64,000 nucleotides of DNA from Aphanothece sacrum FPU1 (GTDB taxonomy: Bacteria > Cyanobacteriota > Cyanobacteriia > Cyanobacteriales > Microcystaceae): positions 942,501-1,006,500 of the forward strand of contig NZ_BDQK01000013.1 in NCBI RefSeq assembly GCF_003864295.1. Direction: 5' to 3'. The first letter of the stretch is position 1. Each line of letters starts with the position of its first letter. Positions 25,711 to 33,412 of the stretch are shown piece by piece. Under the pieces are notes generated by a model, which was not told the origin of the DNA, did not search any database, and was given only the letters and a program-made list of their open reading frames with translations. The position numbers and the translations under genes were made by a program.

Positions 25711-26179
25711 GGTTTGTGGGGGTCAGACCCATAGATGAAAGTTTATTTAAAGACCCTCCATTTCCCATTATTACCCCAGAAGATAAACAGTTTGCTAAGG
25801 ATATTAATGAACAATTAAAAGCCTATTTACCTTTATGGGAAAGATTAGATCGTTTGATGGTTCTTGATCCTGTTGACTATCATTTGAGTAAACAATGGCG
25901 CAAGGAAGCTGAACATAAAATGATCGCTTTGGGTAAAATGGGGATGAGTGATGAAGAAATTGACCAATTTGTCGATTATTTTTGGCGATCGCTACATCCA
26001 GAATTATTTATTACTCCCTTGGTCAAAAATCCTAATTTAGTAGATTTAGTAATTGAAATAAACAGGGATCATAGTTATGGTAATATTTACAAGAGAAAGC
26101 AGAAGGAGCAGAATAGCTCACTTCGACTCTAGCCGGAAATTTTGGCGATATTTGTCTTAAAAATCGGTTTTTAAAAACA

Positions 26180-26368
26180 TCAATTTCTAGTTTGGTTGAG
26201 AGAATAAGGAGTAGGCAGTGAAGGATCGCCCTTATTATATGAGGAGTAATAGGCAATGACCAATAGAGGTAAGGTCAGTGTTATGATAGCAATGGTTATT
26301 CCCACGAGATGGGCCCACCTATGAGCCGGAGGCTCTGAAATCTTCCCTGACGGGCTACTAGATTCCAT
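26180..26368 (-). CDS. small single-pass membrane protein
   Basis: A 62-residue predicted protein: a short polar N-terminus, HRWAHLVGITIAIITLTLPL as the start of one transmembrane helix (about 20-42), and a polar C-terminal tail. A Trp-rich amphipathic stretch precedes the helix. It is convergent with the glycerate kinase gene. The hydrophobicity pattern and uninterrupted frame favour a real gene of the small photosynthetic-membrane type, but I cannot name it, and no strong ribosome site is evident. Confidence 0.5.
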   Translation of the reverse strand: MESSSPSGKISEPPAHRWAHLVGITIAIITLTLPLLVIAYYSSYNKGDPSLPTPYSLNQTRN

Positions 26369-26481
26369 AAATATGATTGTTTGATCTCAACTCGATAAAG
26401 TAAACAGAGGACTAATTTAGTCTCCTATTTTTTATTGTACTTATTTTTTGGGGAGATTGACAAATTTGTTAAGATTTAGAT

Positions 26482-26760
26482 ACAAAAATTCACCGACACG
26501 GCAATTTTTAATTTATGGTGGAAATACATTGATTTTTGCTGCCGTGTCCCTACATAATTAATGATCACCAAAAATCTGTAGGGGCATGGCATTAGAAATT
26601 TATTCTGCCTTCCTAAATATTAATACTCGCCATGCCCAATATTAATATTATATACATTTCTTGGTTAATATACAAAAATTCACCGACAAGGCAATTTTTA
26701 ATTTATGATTGAAATACATTGATTTTTCCTGCCGTGTCCCTACATAATTTATAACTGATT
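26482..26760. repeat. dispersed AT-rich repeat block with GGGGCATGGC hairpin (copy A)
   Basis: Positions about 26500-26668 are nearly identical to 27606-27774. Both contain GTAGGGGCATGGCATTAG paired with CGCCATGCCC and end in ATACATTTCTTGGTTAA. A shorter duplicate of the 5' part (TACAAAAATTCACCGACA...CCGTGTCCCTACATAA) follows at 26690-26752. The two long copies flank the small gene cluster 26778-27510 like a composite element, though no transposase is present. Confidence 0.75.
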
Positions 26761-26777
26761 TTTCAATTATTATAACT

Positions 26778-27074
26778 TTAAATGTCATCTTCTGGAAGAT
26801 CACTAATTCCTGTAATTGAATCAAGAATGACTTCTAATTTTGCTGTCATTCGATTAAATTGATGTTCTAAACGATCTAATCTAGATTCAAGTCGATCAAA
26901 ACGATTATCTACTTGATCAAAACGATTATCTATATGCTTTTCTAACACAGAAAAAGCTTCACTGATTCTTCCATCTGGTTCAATATCTAATTCCAAGGTT
27001 TTAATGCGTTCAACTGCATTTACTAATTGTCTTTTTAGTTGATTAATGCGTTTATTTTGTTCTTGTTGACTCAT
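26778..27074 (-). CDS. coiled-coil hypothetical protein
   Basis: A 98-residue protein, almost entirely alpha-helical coiled coil. Heptad-like iterations VDNRFDRLESRLDRLEHQF are evident near 60-78, and it ends acidic (SDLPEDDI). The frame opens further upstream at 27098, but the ATG at 27074 has AGGAG ten bases ahead (complement of about 27085-27089), so I chose it. It follows the DUF6887-like gene. Similar short coiled-coil proteins occur widely in cyanobacteria; the function is unknown. Confidence 0.65.
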   Translation of the reverse strand: MSQQEQNKRINQLKRQLVNAVERIKTLELDIEPDGRISEAFSVLEKHIDNRFDQVDNRFDRLESRLDRLEHQFNRMTAKLEVILDSITGISDLPEDDI

Positions 27075-27100
27075 GTAAGTTAGACTCCTACCTACCATGA

Positions 27101-27304
27101 TTAATAATGGTTTGTTTCTGTTTGAGAATTTTTCTGAGAAAGAATAGTTTCTATTTCTTTTCCAGAGGTTCCATAAGCTACATTAATAGCGTTTGGATCG
27201 ATTTCTATTTGTTTCATTCTAACCCGAATTGCCTCCTCATTTGTGGGGTTTTTACGAATATATTCTCTTAATTCTTTGGGGGTCATTTGTTCAAACTGGT
27301 TCAT
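27101..27304 (-). CDS. DUF6887-like small protein
   Basis: A 67-residue protein starting MNQFEQMTPKELREYIRKNP, matching the pattern of DUF6887 small cyanobacterial proteins (helical N-terminus with MT-x-x-EL-R-x-Y). Its ATG overlaps the stop of the preceding DUF6888-like frame (ATGA), the usual arrangement of this two-gene module. The pair resembles a toxin-antitoxin layout, but no activity is established. A more upstream start at 27319 is possible. Confidence 0.65.
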   Translation of the reverse strand: MNQFEQMTPKELREYIRKNPTNEEAIRVRMKQIEIDPNAINVAYGTSGKEIETILSQKNSQTETNHY

Positions 27305-27510
27305 GATACAAATCTCCAATTTCCATTTGAGTAAACAAGGATTTCTATTGTTTCTGCTTCTCCTGCTAAGATGTACACAGTTTTAAAAGTAGCATCGTAA
27401 CGAAAAACATAAACTGGTTGTAACAAGTTTGAGAGTCGGTGACAAATTTCTAAACAAGTAATGGCTTGTTTTGCTGTGGGCCTTCTACTATTATAGCTTT
27501 TGTCGAAGGA
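27301..27510 (-). pseudogene. DUF6888-like gene without a usable start codon
   Basis: The minus-strand frame ending at 27301 encodes KQAITCLEICHRLSNLLQPV, then YVFRYDATFKTVYILAGE and ends GNWRFVS, which closely matches DUF6888 proteins. The frame is open back to a stop just beyond 27510 but has no ATG, GTG or TTG before the conserved region. Either the 5' end is broken or frameshifted from the overlapping frame MNYKISFNDML (27450-27554), or an unusual start is used. Its stop overlaps the DUF6887-like start. Confidence 0.6.
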
Positions 27511-27605
27511 TTAATAAAACATAACATATCATTGAAGCTTATTTTATAATTCATCACTGATTTTTCAATTACTTTTTTGGTGAATATACAAAGATTCACC
27601 AAAAA

Positions 27606-27774
27606 AGTAATTTTTAATTTATGGTGGAAATACAAAGATTTCTCGTGCCGTGTCCCTACATAATTAATGATTACAAAAAATCTGTAGGGGCATGGCATTA
27701 GAAATTTATTGTGCCTTCCTAAATATTAATACTAGCCATGCCCAATATTAATATTATATACATTTCTTGGTTAA
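27606..27774. repeat. dispersed repeat with GGGGCATGGC hairpin (copy B)
   Basis: Nearly identical over about 169 bp to 26500-26668 and in the same orientation. It lies directly before the crcB stop codon at 27782. It includes the same CCGTGTCCCTACATAATTAAT block and the GGGGCATGGC...GCCATGCCC inverted pair. Confidence 0.75.
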
Positions 27775-27781
27775 ATTTATT

Positions 27782-28159
27782 TCAAAATTTTCTAACCATA
27801 AACATAGCCAAAAAAGTTGCAGCAAACCCCCAAAATACACTAATCAAAATATAAACTAATGCAAGGAAATATTCACTATTTTTAACCAATAAATTATTCT
27901 CATAAGAAAAGGAGGAAAACGTCGTAAACCCCCCACAGAAACCCGTTGCGAATAACAGTGTCCAATAAGGATTTAATTGATATCGTTCAATAATACCAAT
28001 AACGATACCAATAATAAAACATCCCAAAATATTAACCGTCAAAGTTCCCCAGGGGAAAGGAGTTACCAGGTTACTACTAATAACCAGACTCAAAAAAAAA
28101 CGGGAAACACTCCCTAAACCTCCCCCGACAAAAACTAGGATTAATTGTAACAGTTGCAT
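27782..28159 (-). CDS. crcB: fluoride ion channel CrcB/Fluc
   Basis: A 125-residue, four-helix membrane protein that exports toxic fluoride as a dual-topology dimer. The family signature is complete: GGGLGSVSRFFLS near 12-24, GTLTVNILGCFIIG near 43-56 with the conserved Asn, and TGFCGGFTTFSSFSYE near 72-87. The length is normal. No fluoride riboswitch is recognisable in the 128-bp gap between it and the upstream relA gene. Confidence 0.9.
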   Translation of the reverse strand: MQLLQLILVFVGGGLGSVSRFFLSLVISSNLVTPFPWGTLTVNILGCFIIGIVIGIIERYQLNPYWTLLFATGFCGGFTTFSSFSYENNLLVKNSEYFLALVYILISVFWGFAATFLAMFMVRKF

Positions 28160-28287
28160 AACTCTGATTATTAGGATTTAAGATAATTGATAATTGATTA
28201 ATTAAAGGTTTTGAACCTTGCTTTTTAAGGATAAAAAAGGGAAAAAACCTCCCTATCCTCTCTATTAAAGGGCAAGGTTATTATCAA

Positions 28288-30534
28288 TTATCCATTATCA
28301 ACATCATGAACCCGATGAATATTAAGAATATCACTCATATTTCTAATTTGACCTATGAGACATTCCAACTGTTGACGATCGCGGATATCAATGCGTAAAC
28401 TAATTCTGGCAGGTTTATTACGACCCGTTTTAACCCCCGCATTACGCACATTGATATTGAGATCCATTAACCGTGATAGAATGTCTCTGAGAACCCCCAG
28501 CCTGTCAATAGCTTCAATTTGAAGGTCAACCGGATAAGTAGGAGTATGACAATTACTGTCAAGAGTATTCCAACGCACGGGAATTAACCTATCTCCTGGT
28601 ATTTGGTCTACATTACAACATCCTTGACAGTGAATAGAAATACCTCTAGCCCCCCTAGTCACCACCCCAATAATAGATTCACCAGGTAAAGGATGACAAC
28701 AACCCGCAATATGATAGACTAACCCCTCAACCCCAAGAATAGGGGATACATTGGGTTTAGTTGGACAGGCAGGAGAAGGAGAAGCAGTTGGTAGAGTAAT
28801 AGCAGATATACTCTGTTGTTGGCCCTTAACCATGGTTTCCCGTAAACGGTTCACTATTTGATTAAGAGTTATTTCCCCATATCCTAAAGCTGCTAACAAG
28901 TCGTCTACAGCTTGATAATTACATCGTTCCGTGACTGTTTGCATTCGTTCAGACTTAAGTAAAGCGTCTAACCCACTCTTACCTAACTCCTTTTCTAACA
29001 TATCCCGACCTCTGGCCACATTTTCCTCACGGCGCGAGCGTTTATACCATTGACGAATGCGGTTACGCGCGCTAGGTGTTACTACAAAATTTAACCAATC
29101 TAAACTAGGATGGGCGTTTTTCTGGGTAATAATCTCGACCATATCCCCATTATTTAAGGAAGCATCGACCACCGACCATTTCCCATTAATTCTAGCCCCT
29201 TTCATGTGGTTTCCTACTTCCGTATGAATGCGATAGGCAAAATCTACGGCCGTGGCCCCTCTAGCTAAAGCGACCACATCTCCATGAGGAGTAAAAACAT
29301 AAACATCATCATCAAAGAGATTATCTTTGAGATTATCTACATATTCTTGGGCATCTTTGAGGTCATTTTGCCATTCTAAAAGTTGCCTTAACCAGGTAAA
29401 CTTTTCATCATCTTGGGAGAGTTTCGTCTGATGAGAACCTCCCGTTTCTTTGTATTTCCAATGGGCCGCGATACCATATTCAGCAATATGGTGCATTTCT
29501 AAGGTACGAATTTGTACTTCAATGGGACGACCAGTTGTCCCCACTACCGAAGTATGAAGAGATTGATAACGGTTCGGTTTAGGCAGTCCAATATAATCCT
29601 TAAAACGGCCAGGAATGGGTTTAAACTCATCGTGAACAACCGCTAAGGCCCGATAACATTCCTCATTATTTTCTACAATAATCCGTACTGCCGCAATATC
29701 ATAAATTTCATGAAACCCCTTTTGTTGCCGTTCCATTTTCTGATAAATACCATACAGATGTTTAGGTCGTCCTTGCAGTTCTAAGACTTTGACCCCAATT
29801 TCTTGTAATCTTTGTAGTAGAAGACTTTTAACACTTTCAATACGGGTTTCACGGTCAATACGTTTTTCAGCTACTAAAGACTGTATATCTCGATAAGCAT
29901 CAGTTTCGAGATATTTAAAGGAAAGATCTTCTAATTCCCATTTTAATCGCCATATTCCTAACCTATTAGCTAAAGGGGCAAAAATTTCCCTAGTTTCTAG
30001 GGCAATACGTCTTTGTTTATCCGGTCTAAGCGCGTCTAGGGTTCGCATATTGTGGAGACGATCGGCTAATTTGACCACAATCACCCGAATATCCTTGGCC
30101 ATCGCCAAAAACATCCGCCGAAAATTCTCCGCTTGTTGTTCAGTGGTACTAGAGAAATTCAATTTAGATAGTTTTGTTACCCCTTCGACTAAGTGTCGAA
30201 CTTCTTCCCCAAACTGTTTTTCGATGTCTTCTAGGGTTATTTCCGTGTCTTCTACCACATCATGGAGAAATCCTGCCGCAATCATCGCTTTATCTCCCCC
30301 TAAATCCCGCAATAACCCCGCTACTGCCACAGGATGCGCAATATAAGGTTCTCCTGACTTACGATACTGTCCTTCATGAAGTTGATTGGCAAAATTAAAG
30401 GCACGACAAATCAAGTTAAGATCATCGTTACTACCATTAGTTTGATAGGTAATTAGACATTGATTGAGCCAATCAGGTAGGATTAATTCATAGGGTTCAG
30501 CAGATTTGAGATCAGGTAGAGTAACGGTGTTCAT
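28288..30534 (-). CDS. bifunctional (p)ppGpp synthetase/hydrolase, RelA/SpoT
   Basis: A 748-residue stringent-response enzyme that makes and degrades (p)ppGpp. The order is HD hydrolase domain (GFLHDVVEDTE near 87-97, plus the HPVAVA and RLADRLHNMRT segments), synthetase domain (YQSLHTSVVG, EVQIRT near 342), TGS domain (VYVFTPHGDVVALARGATA near 412), zinc-finger region (CCHPLPGESI, IHCQGCCNVDQI) and C-terminal ACT domain. Both catalytic motifs are intact, so it is probably the Rel/SpoT-type sole long RSH enzyme typical of cyanobacteria. Confidence 0.93.
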   Translation of the reverse strand: MNTVTLPDLKSAEPYELILPDWLNQCLITYQTNGSNDDLNLICRAFNFANQLHEGQYRKSGEPYIAHPVAVAGLLRDLGGDKAMIAAGFLHDVVEDTEITLEDIEKQFGEEVRHLVEGVTKLSKLNFSSTTEQQAENFRRMFLAMAKDIRVIVVKLADRLHNMRTLDALRPDKQRRIALETREIFAPLANRLGIWRLKWELEDLSFKYLETDAYRDIQSLVAEKRIDRETRIESVKSLLLQRLQEIGVKVLELQGRPKHLYGIYQKMERQQKGFHEIYDIAAVRIIVENNEECYRALAVVHDEFKPIPGRFKDYIGLPKPNRYQSLHTSVVGTTGRPIEVQIRTLEMHHIAEYGIAAHWKYKETGGSHQTKLSQDDEKFTWLRQLLEWQNDLKDAQEYVDNLKDNLFDDDVYVFTPHGDVVALARGATAVDFAYRIHTEVGNHMKGARINGKWSVVDASLNNGDMVEIITQKNAHPSLDWLNFVVTPSARNRIRQWYKRSRREENVARGRDMLEKELGKSGLDALLKSERMQTVTERCNYQAVDDLLAALGYGEITLNQIVNRLRETMVKGQQQSISAITLPTASPSPACPTKPNVSPILGVEGLVYHIAGCCHPLPGESIIGVVTRGARGISIHCQGCCNVDQIPGDRLIPVRWNTLDSNCHTPTYPVDLQIEAIDRLGVLRDILSRLMDLNINVRNAGVKTGRNKPARISLRIDIRDRQQLECLIGQIRNMSDILNIHRVHDVDNG

Positions 30535-30780
30535 AAGGGGGATCTAGCAATAAAGGAACAGAAGTTGACAAGATTAGGAATAAAAGAGTAATTAACTGAA
30601 TTTAGCGATAACTATCTCAAATATACTGCCGCTTAATTTTTTTGTAGCACCACAACAGGCGAAAACTTGAGAAAGAAATATATGTTTTAATAATTTCAGT
30701 TTAAGACGAGATTCAGATTAGTTAAAATCCCGGAGAAAGATTAACATTAGTTTACATATCTTAGCGCAATATGGTGATCT

Positions 30781-31140
30781 ATGTTACCGAAATTTGACTC
30801 AGAATCCTCTAGTGTTTTTGTCCAAGCTTTGTCTAAGTTCCAAGATCAAGTTATGGCCAAGGATCTAGATATCATGGCCTTACAGAAAACTTTTGCAGAA
30901 GTACAGAGTATTTACCAAGATCAAATGTTTGCTGTTCCCCCGGAAGCTTTAGATCCAGGGTTATTATCTACTTGGCAGTCTACCCAGACAGAAATTTATC
31001 GAACCTTGCGGTTATTGGGAACCGATTTACTGTTTTTACAGTCTTCTCGACAAAGGGGAACATTAGAGCAACGATTAGGAATTGTACGCGATCGCCTAGA
31101 TCAATTAATAGGCTATAGTCAGGCTATAGGAATAAAATAA
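30781..31140 (+). CDS. PatD-like protein
   Basis: A 119-residue helical protein resembling PatD, known in filamentous cyanobacteria for influencing heterocyst frequency through the FtsZ pathway. The best-preserved part is TQTEIYRTLRLLGTDLLFLQ followed by SSRQRGTLEQRL and DRLDQLIGYSQAI. In a unicellular organism the role would have to be different, perhaps division-related. It is divergent from the relA/spoT gene. The identification rests on recalled family patterns, so it is moderate. Confidence 0.55.
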   Translation: MLPKFDSESSSVFVQALSKFQDQVMAKDLDIMALQKTFAEVQSIYQDQMFAVPPEALDPGLLSTWQSTQTEIYRTLRLLGTDLLFLQSSRQRGTLEQRLGIVRDRLDQLIGYSQAIGIK

Positions 31141-31156
31141 ATTTGCCATGTGTTTT

Positions 31157-31744
31157 TTATGAATTCTTGATCAACACTTTTATTACACTACCTAAATCCC
31201 GCACATGGGGTTCTATCATAAGGTTTACGTGATTACCTAGCACAAAATGAATATCTACTGGTTCCGTAGAAAACTCACTCCATCCTAGAGATGAATCCTC
31301 TGAATCCTCAGTAATTAACTCATAATTGGGATCATCAACCATATCCTCATTAGCGCGTATAATCGTAATTTTACCGGGATACATCTGTTTAGGGAAATAA
31401 TCAACTAGACATAAACAGCTAGTTTTATAGGCTTGTACGATATTTTCAAGCTGTGTAGTTTCTGCATTGGGAGGCAAAATATTAGCCATTTTAAAAAATT
31501 TTAAAACATATTTTAATTGCTCATCCACTGTTAAAGATTGAAGTATTTCATGGAAAATATCTACAGTTTTATCTACATAAATTTCTATCCCTTTGCTTAC
31601 TTCAGCCAGCCAGCGTGCATGATCCCAATTAATATAATCAAGCAACATTTGCTTATCTTTATAAGTTGGTGCTGAGGAATCAATTATTGCTAGTAATGCT
31701 ACTTTTTGACCTTGTTGATGTAACTGTTGTGCCATCTCAAAAGC
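31157..31744 (-). pseudogene. NRPS/PKS thioesterase C-terminal fragment cut by IS copy 3
   Basis: The C-terminal part of a type I thioesterase domain such as ends non-ribosomal peptide or polyketide synthetases. It begins in the helix after the nucleophile elbow (AFEMAQQLHQQGQKVALLA), keeps the Asp region IDSSAP and the terminal His region GNHVNLMIEPHV, but lacks the GxSxG serine because the IS cuts exactly there. The apparent start MSPRQ comes from the IS end (frame to 31759). The DNA on the other side of the IS does not continue the gene, so the upstream modules have been moved or lost. Confidence 0.8.
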
Positions 31745-33017
31745 CTGGCGTGGGGACATAAAAATCTATAAGCTAGACTTAATCAGGGATATAGCCCGTC
31801 GTCCTCGTCGATAATAGGCGCGTTTTTCGGGGCTTAATTGCATTAATGCCTGGGCTTCAACGGTAAATAAATCACAAGAGTCAACCCAATCTTTTCCATG
31901 AAGACCGATATAAAAGTTACTGTGTCTCCGTCGCATTTTCTTGTTTTTTCTGACTCTCCCCACATATTTTGCCAATCCTTTCTCTTTAATAATTTTTCCA
32001 GAAAATGTTGCCATTGAATAAGCTAGAGTAATCAATATAATTAAGGAAGTAAGGCGATGTCCTGTTAATTTCGTTCTTTCTAAATCATAACCACCTTTCT
32101 TAAAATCCCGAAACATTTCCTCAATACAAAATCTCTTTTTATAAGCGTCAATCGTCTCATCAATACTGGTTAAATTTGTGATAATAAACCAAGCTTCTTT
32201 TGTCTCTATTCCTCTATACTTCTTTTTCCATTTCGCCACTATATTACTGCCTATAAATCCTTTTGTTTTCGTAACTTTAACTCCTTGATAAAATAAAGAC
32301 ATTCCTGAAGATAATCCTAAATCTTTTAGTCGCGTCCACATTTCCTTTTCTACTTCAATATAGTTGCTTTTCTTCAATCTGAGTGCATAATAAACTCTTT
32401 TTTGTCCATGTAACCATTTTGCTAGTTCAACTGAGCAGAATTCTCTATCCCCTAAGACAACTATTTTATATTCTTTTAGAAAGAGTAATATTCGGGCTAA
32501 TATACTTTTCTGTGTGTCAAAGTTACTATTACCGATGTGATCTAGCAACTCAAAATATAAGGGAATTCCTCTATTATCAATTACCAGACTTACCATCAAA
32601 ATATTAATCAACCCCCATTGGGTTCTATCTATGGCAATATGTAAGACATCTCCTGTACTAAATGATTGCTTTAACCACTGTTTTATGATAGGTATCCATA
32701 CTCCTTCAATTGTCAAACAAGGAATCTCGAAAAACCGTTTTAACTTTTTTCTCTTACTTTCAAATAAAATGGGACTGGGAAAATAACTAGCTAACTCATA
32801 AAACCTAATTTTCCTATATACTTGCACTAATTCTATCATGATTAACAGTATTAAATATTCCGATTTTTTCAGATACTTTGTTAAATGGTTGTTATAAATT
32901 TCTGGTAACATTTTGGGTTTAGACGGCGATCGCTAAAAAAAGAACATTTTCTTTTTACCATGTTTTGCTCTTTTCGTCATCTGGTAAGGCTTTCAGGGTT
33001 TCATGTCCCCACGCCAG
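31745..33017 (-). mobile_element. IS4-family insertion sequence, copy 3 (no target duplication)
   Basis: A 1273-bp IS with the same termini as copies 1 and 2. The flanking 9-mers differ: CTCAAAAGC on the left (31736-31744) and GATGAATAC on the right (33018-33026). Because this IS makes 9-bp duplications at the other two sites, the mismatch indicates recombination between two IS copies, such as deletion or inversion, after insertion. Confidence 0.95.
31766..32911 (-). CDS. IS4-family transposase (copy 3)
   Basis: A 381-residue transposase identical to copies 1 and 2, with intact DDE residues and YREK signature. It sits between the thioesterase fragment and a hypothetical gene at a rearrangement junction. 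Confidence 0.95.
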   Translation of the reverse strand: MLPEIYNNHLTKYLKKSEYLILLIMIELVQVYRKIRFYELASYFPSPILFESKRKKLKRFFEIPCLTIEGVWIPIIKQWLKQSFSTGDVLHIAIDRTQWGLINILMVSLVIDNRGIPLYFELLDHIGNSNFDTQKSILARILLFLKEYKIVVLGDREFCSVELAKWLHGQKRVYYALRLKKSNYIEVEKEMWTRLKDLGLSSGMSLFYQGVKVTKTKGFIGSNIVAKWKKKYRGIETKEAWFIITNLTSIDETIDAYKKRFCIEEMFRDFKKGGYDLERTKLTGHRLTSLIILITLAYSMATFSGKIIKEKGLAKYVGRVRKNKKMRRRHSNFYIGLHGKDWVDSCDLFTVEAQALMQLSPEKRAYYRRGRRAISLIKSSL

Positions 33018-33055
33018 GATGAATACACTTTTGATCAGGATATGGTGTATCAGTA

Positions 33056-33364
33056 TTATTCCATTCTACAAATAGCACTTAAGATTTCTTGGCGTTGCCC
33101 CTGTCGATTGATTCGATAGGGAGCAATCATCAGAAAATAACCATTTTTGCTGATAAAACTCAGATTGATAAAGTCTTCAGACAAGATACTCCAATCGTTT
33201 GTTTCTAAAGCTTCGGCTGTTTTGAGGAGCCAGGAGGCAGAAAGTTCACAGGGATTTTCTGCTTGTTGGCGCAGTTTTTGGGCTGCAATGCTAATTTTAT
33301 TCCCCCCGATCGCTTGAACAATGTCTTTGACGATTTCTTTCTCGTTTACCAAGGTTATGGTCAT
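33056..33364 (-). CDS. hypothetical protein beside ABC transporter
   Basis: A 102-residue protein of unknown function: an N-terminal helical part (EKEIVKDIVQAIGGNKISIA) followed by a mixed region (ASWLLKTAEALETNDWSIL, FISKNGYFLMIAPYR). The frame extends to a GTG at 33397; I prefer the ATG at 33364, which has AGGAGG immediately upstream although the spacing is short. It lies 48 bp downstream of the ABC transporter gene on the same strand and may be co-transcribed. IS copy 3 lies 38 bp beyond its stop. Confidence 0.5.
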   Translation of the reverse strand: MTITLVNEKEIVKDIVQAIGGNKISIAAQKLRQQAENPCELSASWLLKTAEALETNDWSILSEDFINLSFISKNGYFLMIAPYRINRQGQRQEILSAICRME

Positions 33365-33412
33365 TTCCCTCCTGAATTTGAGAGCAAAATTTTTCACCTC
33401 GAATATTGTCCC

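Larger units (their letters stand above)
23765..26132 (+). pseudogene. glyK: D-glycerate 3-kinase gene, disrupted by IS copy 2
   Basis: Joining 23765-24437 to 25720-26132, after removing the IS and one target duplication, restores one open frame of 361 residues. It matches the cyanobacterial and plant glycerate kinase (GLYK) family: P-loop GGQGTGKTT near 110-118, DDLYKTY, LIWRGPPGTHD, FEGWFVGVRP across the junction, then WRSLHPELF. The enzyme phosphorylates D-glycerate to 3-phosphoglycerate, the last step of photorespiration. No other mutation is visible, so the insertion looks recent and precise excision would restore it. As it stands the product would stop at residue 230 (after GWFVAGVGT), losing the C-terminal third. 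Confidence 0.92.

Noticed and set aside
25653-25719. ATG start at 25653 for the downstream part of glycerate kinase
   Set aside because: The first 20 or so codons come from the IS terminus; the true gene begins at 23765 and is interrupted.
27782-28287. Fluoride riboswitch upstream of crcB
   Set aside because: The short gap between relA/spoT and crcB shows no recognisable pseudoknot consensus by eye; a covariance search would be needed.
31745-31759. Start codon at 31759 for the thioesterase fragment
   Set aside because: The residues MSPRQ are encoded by the IS end; the fragment has no native start.
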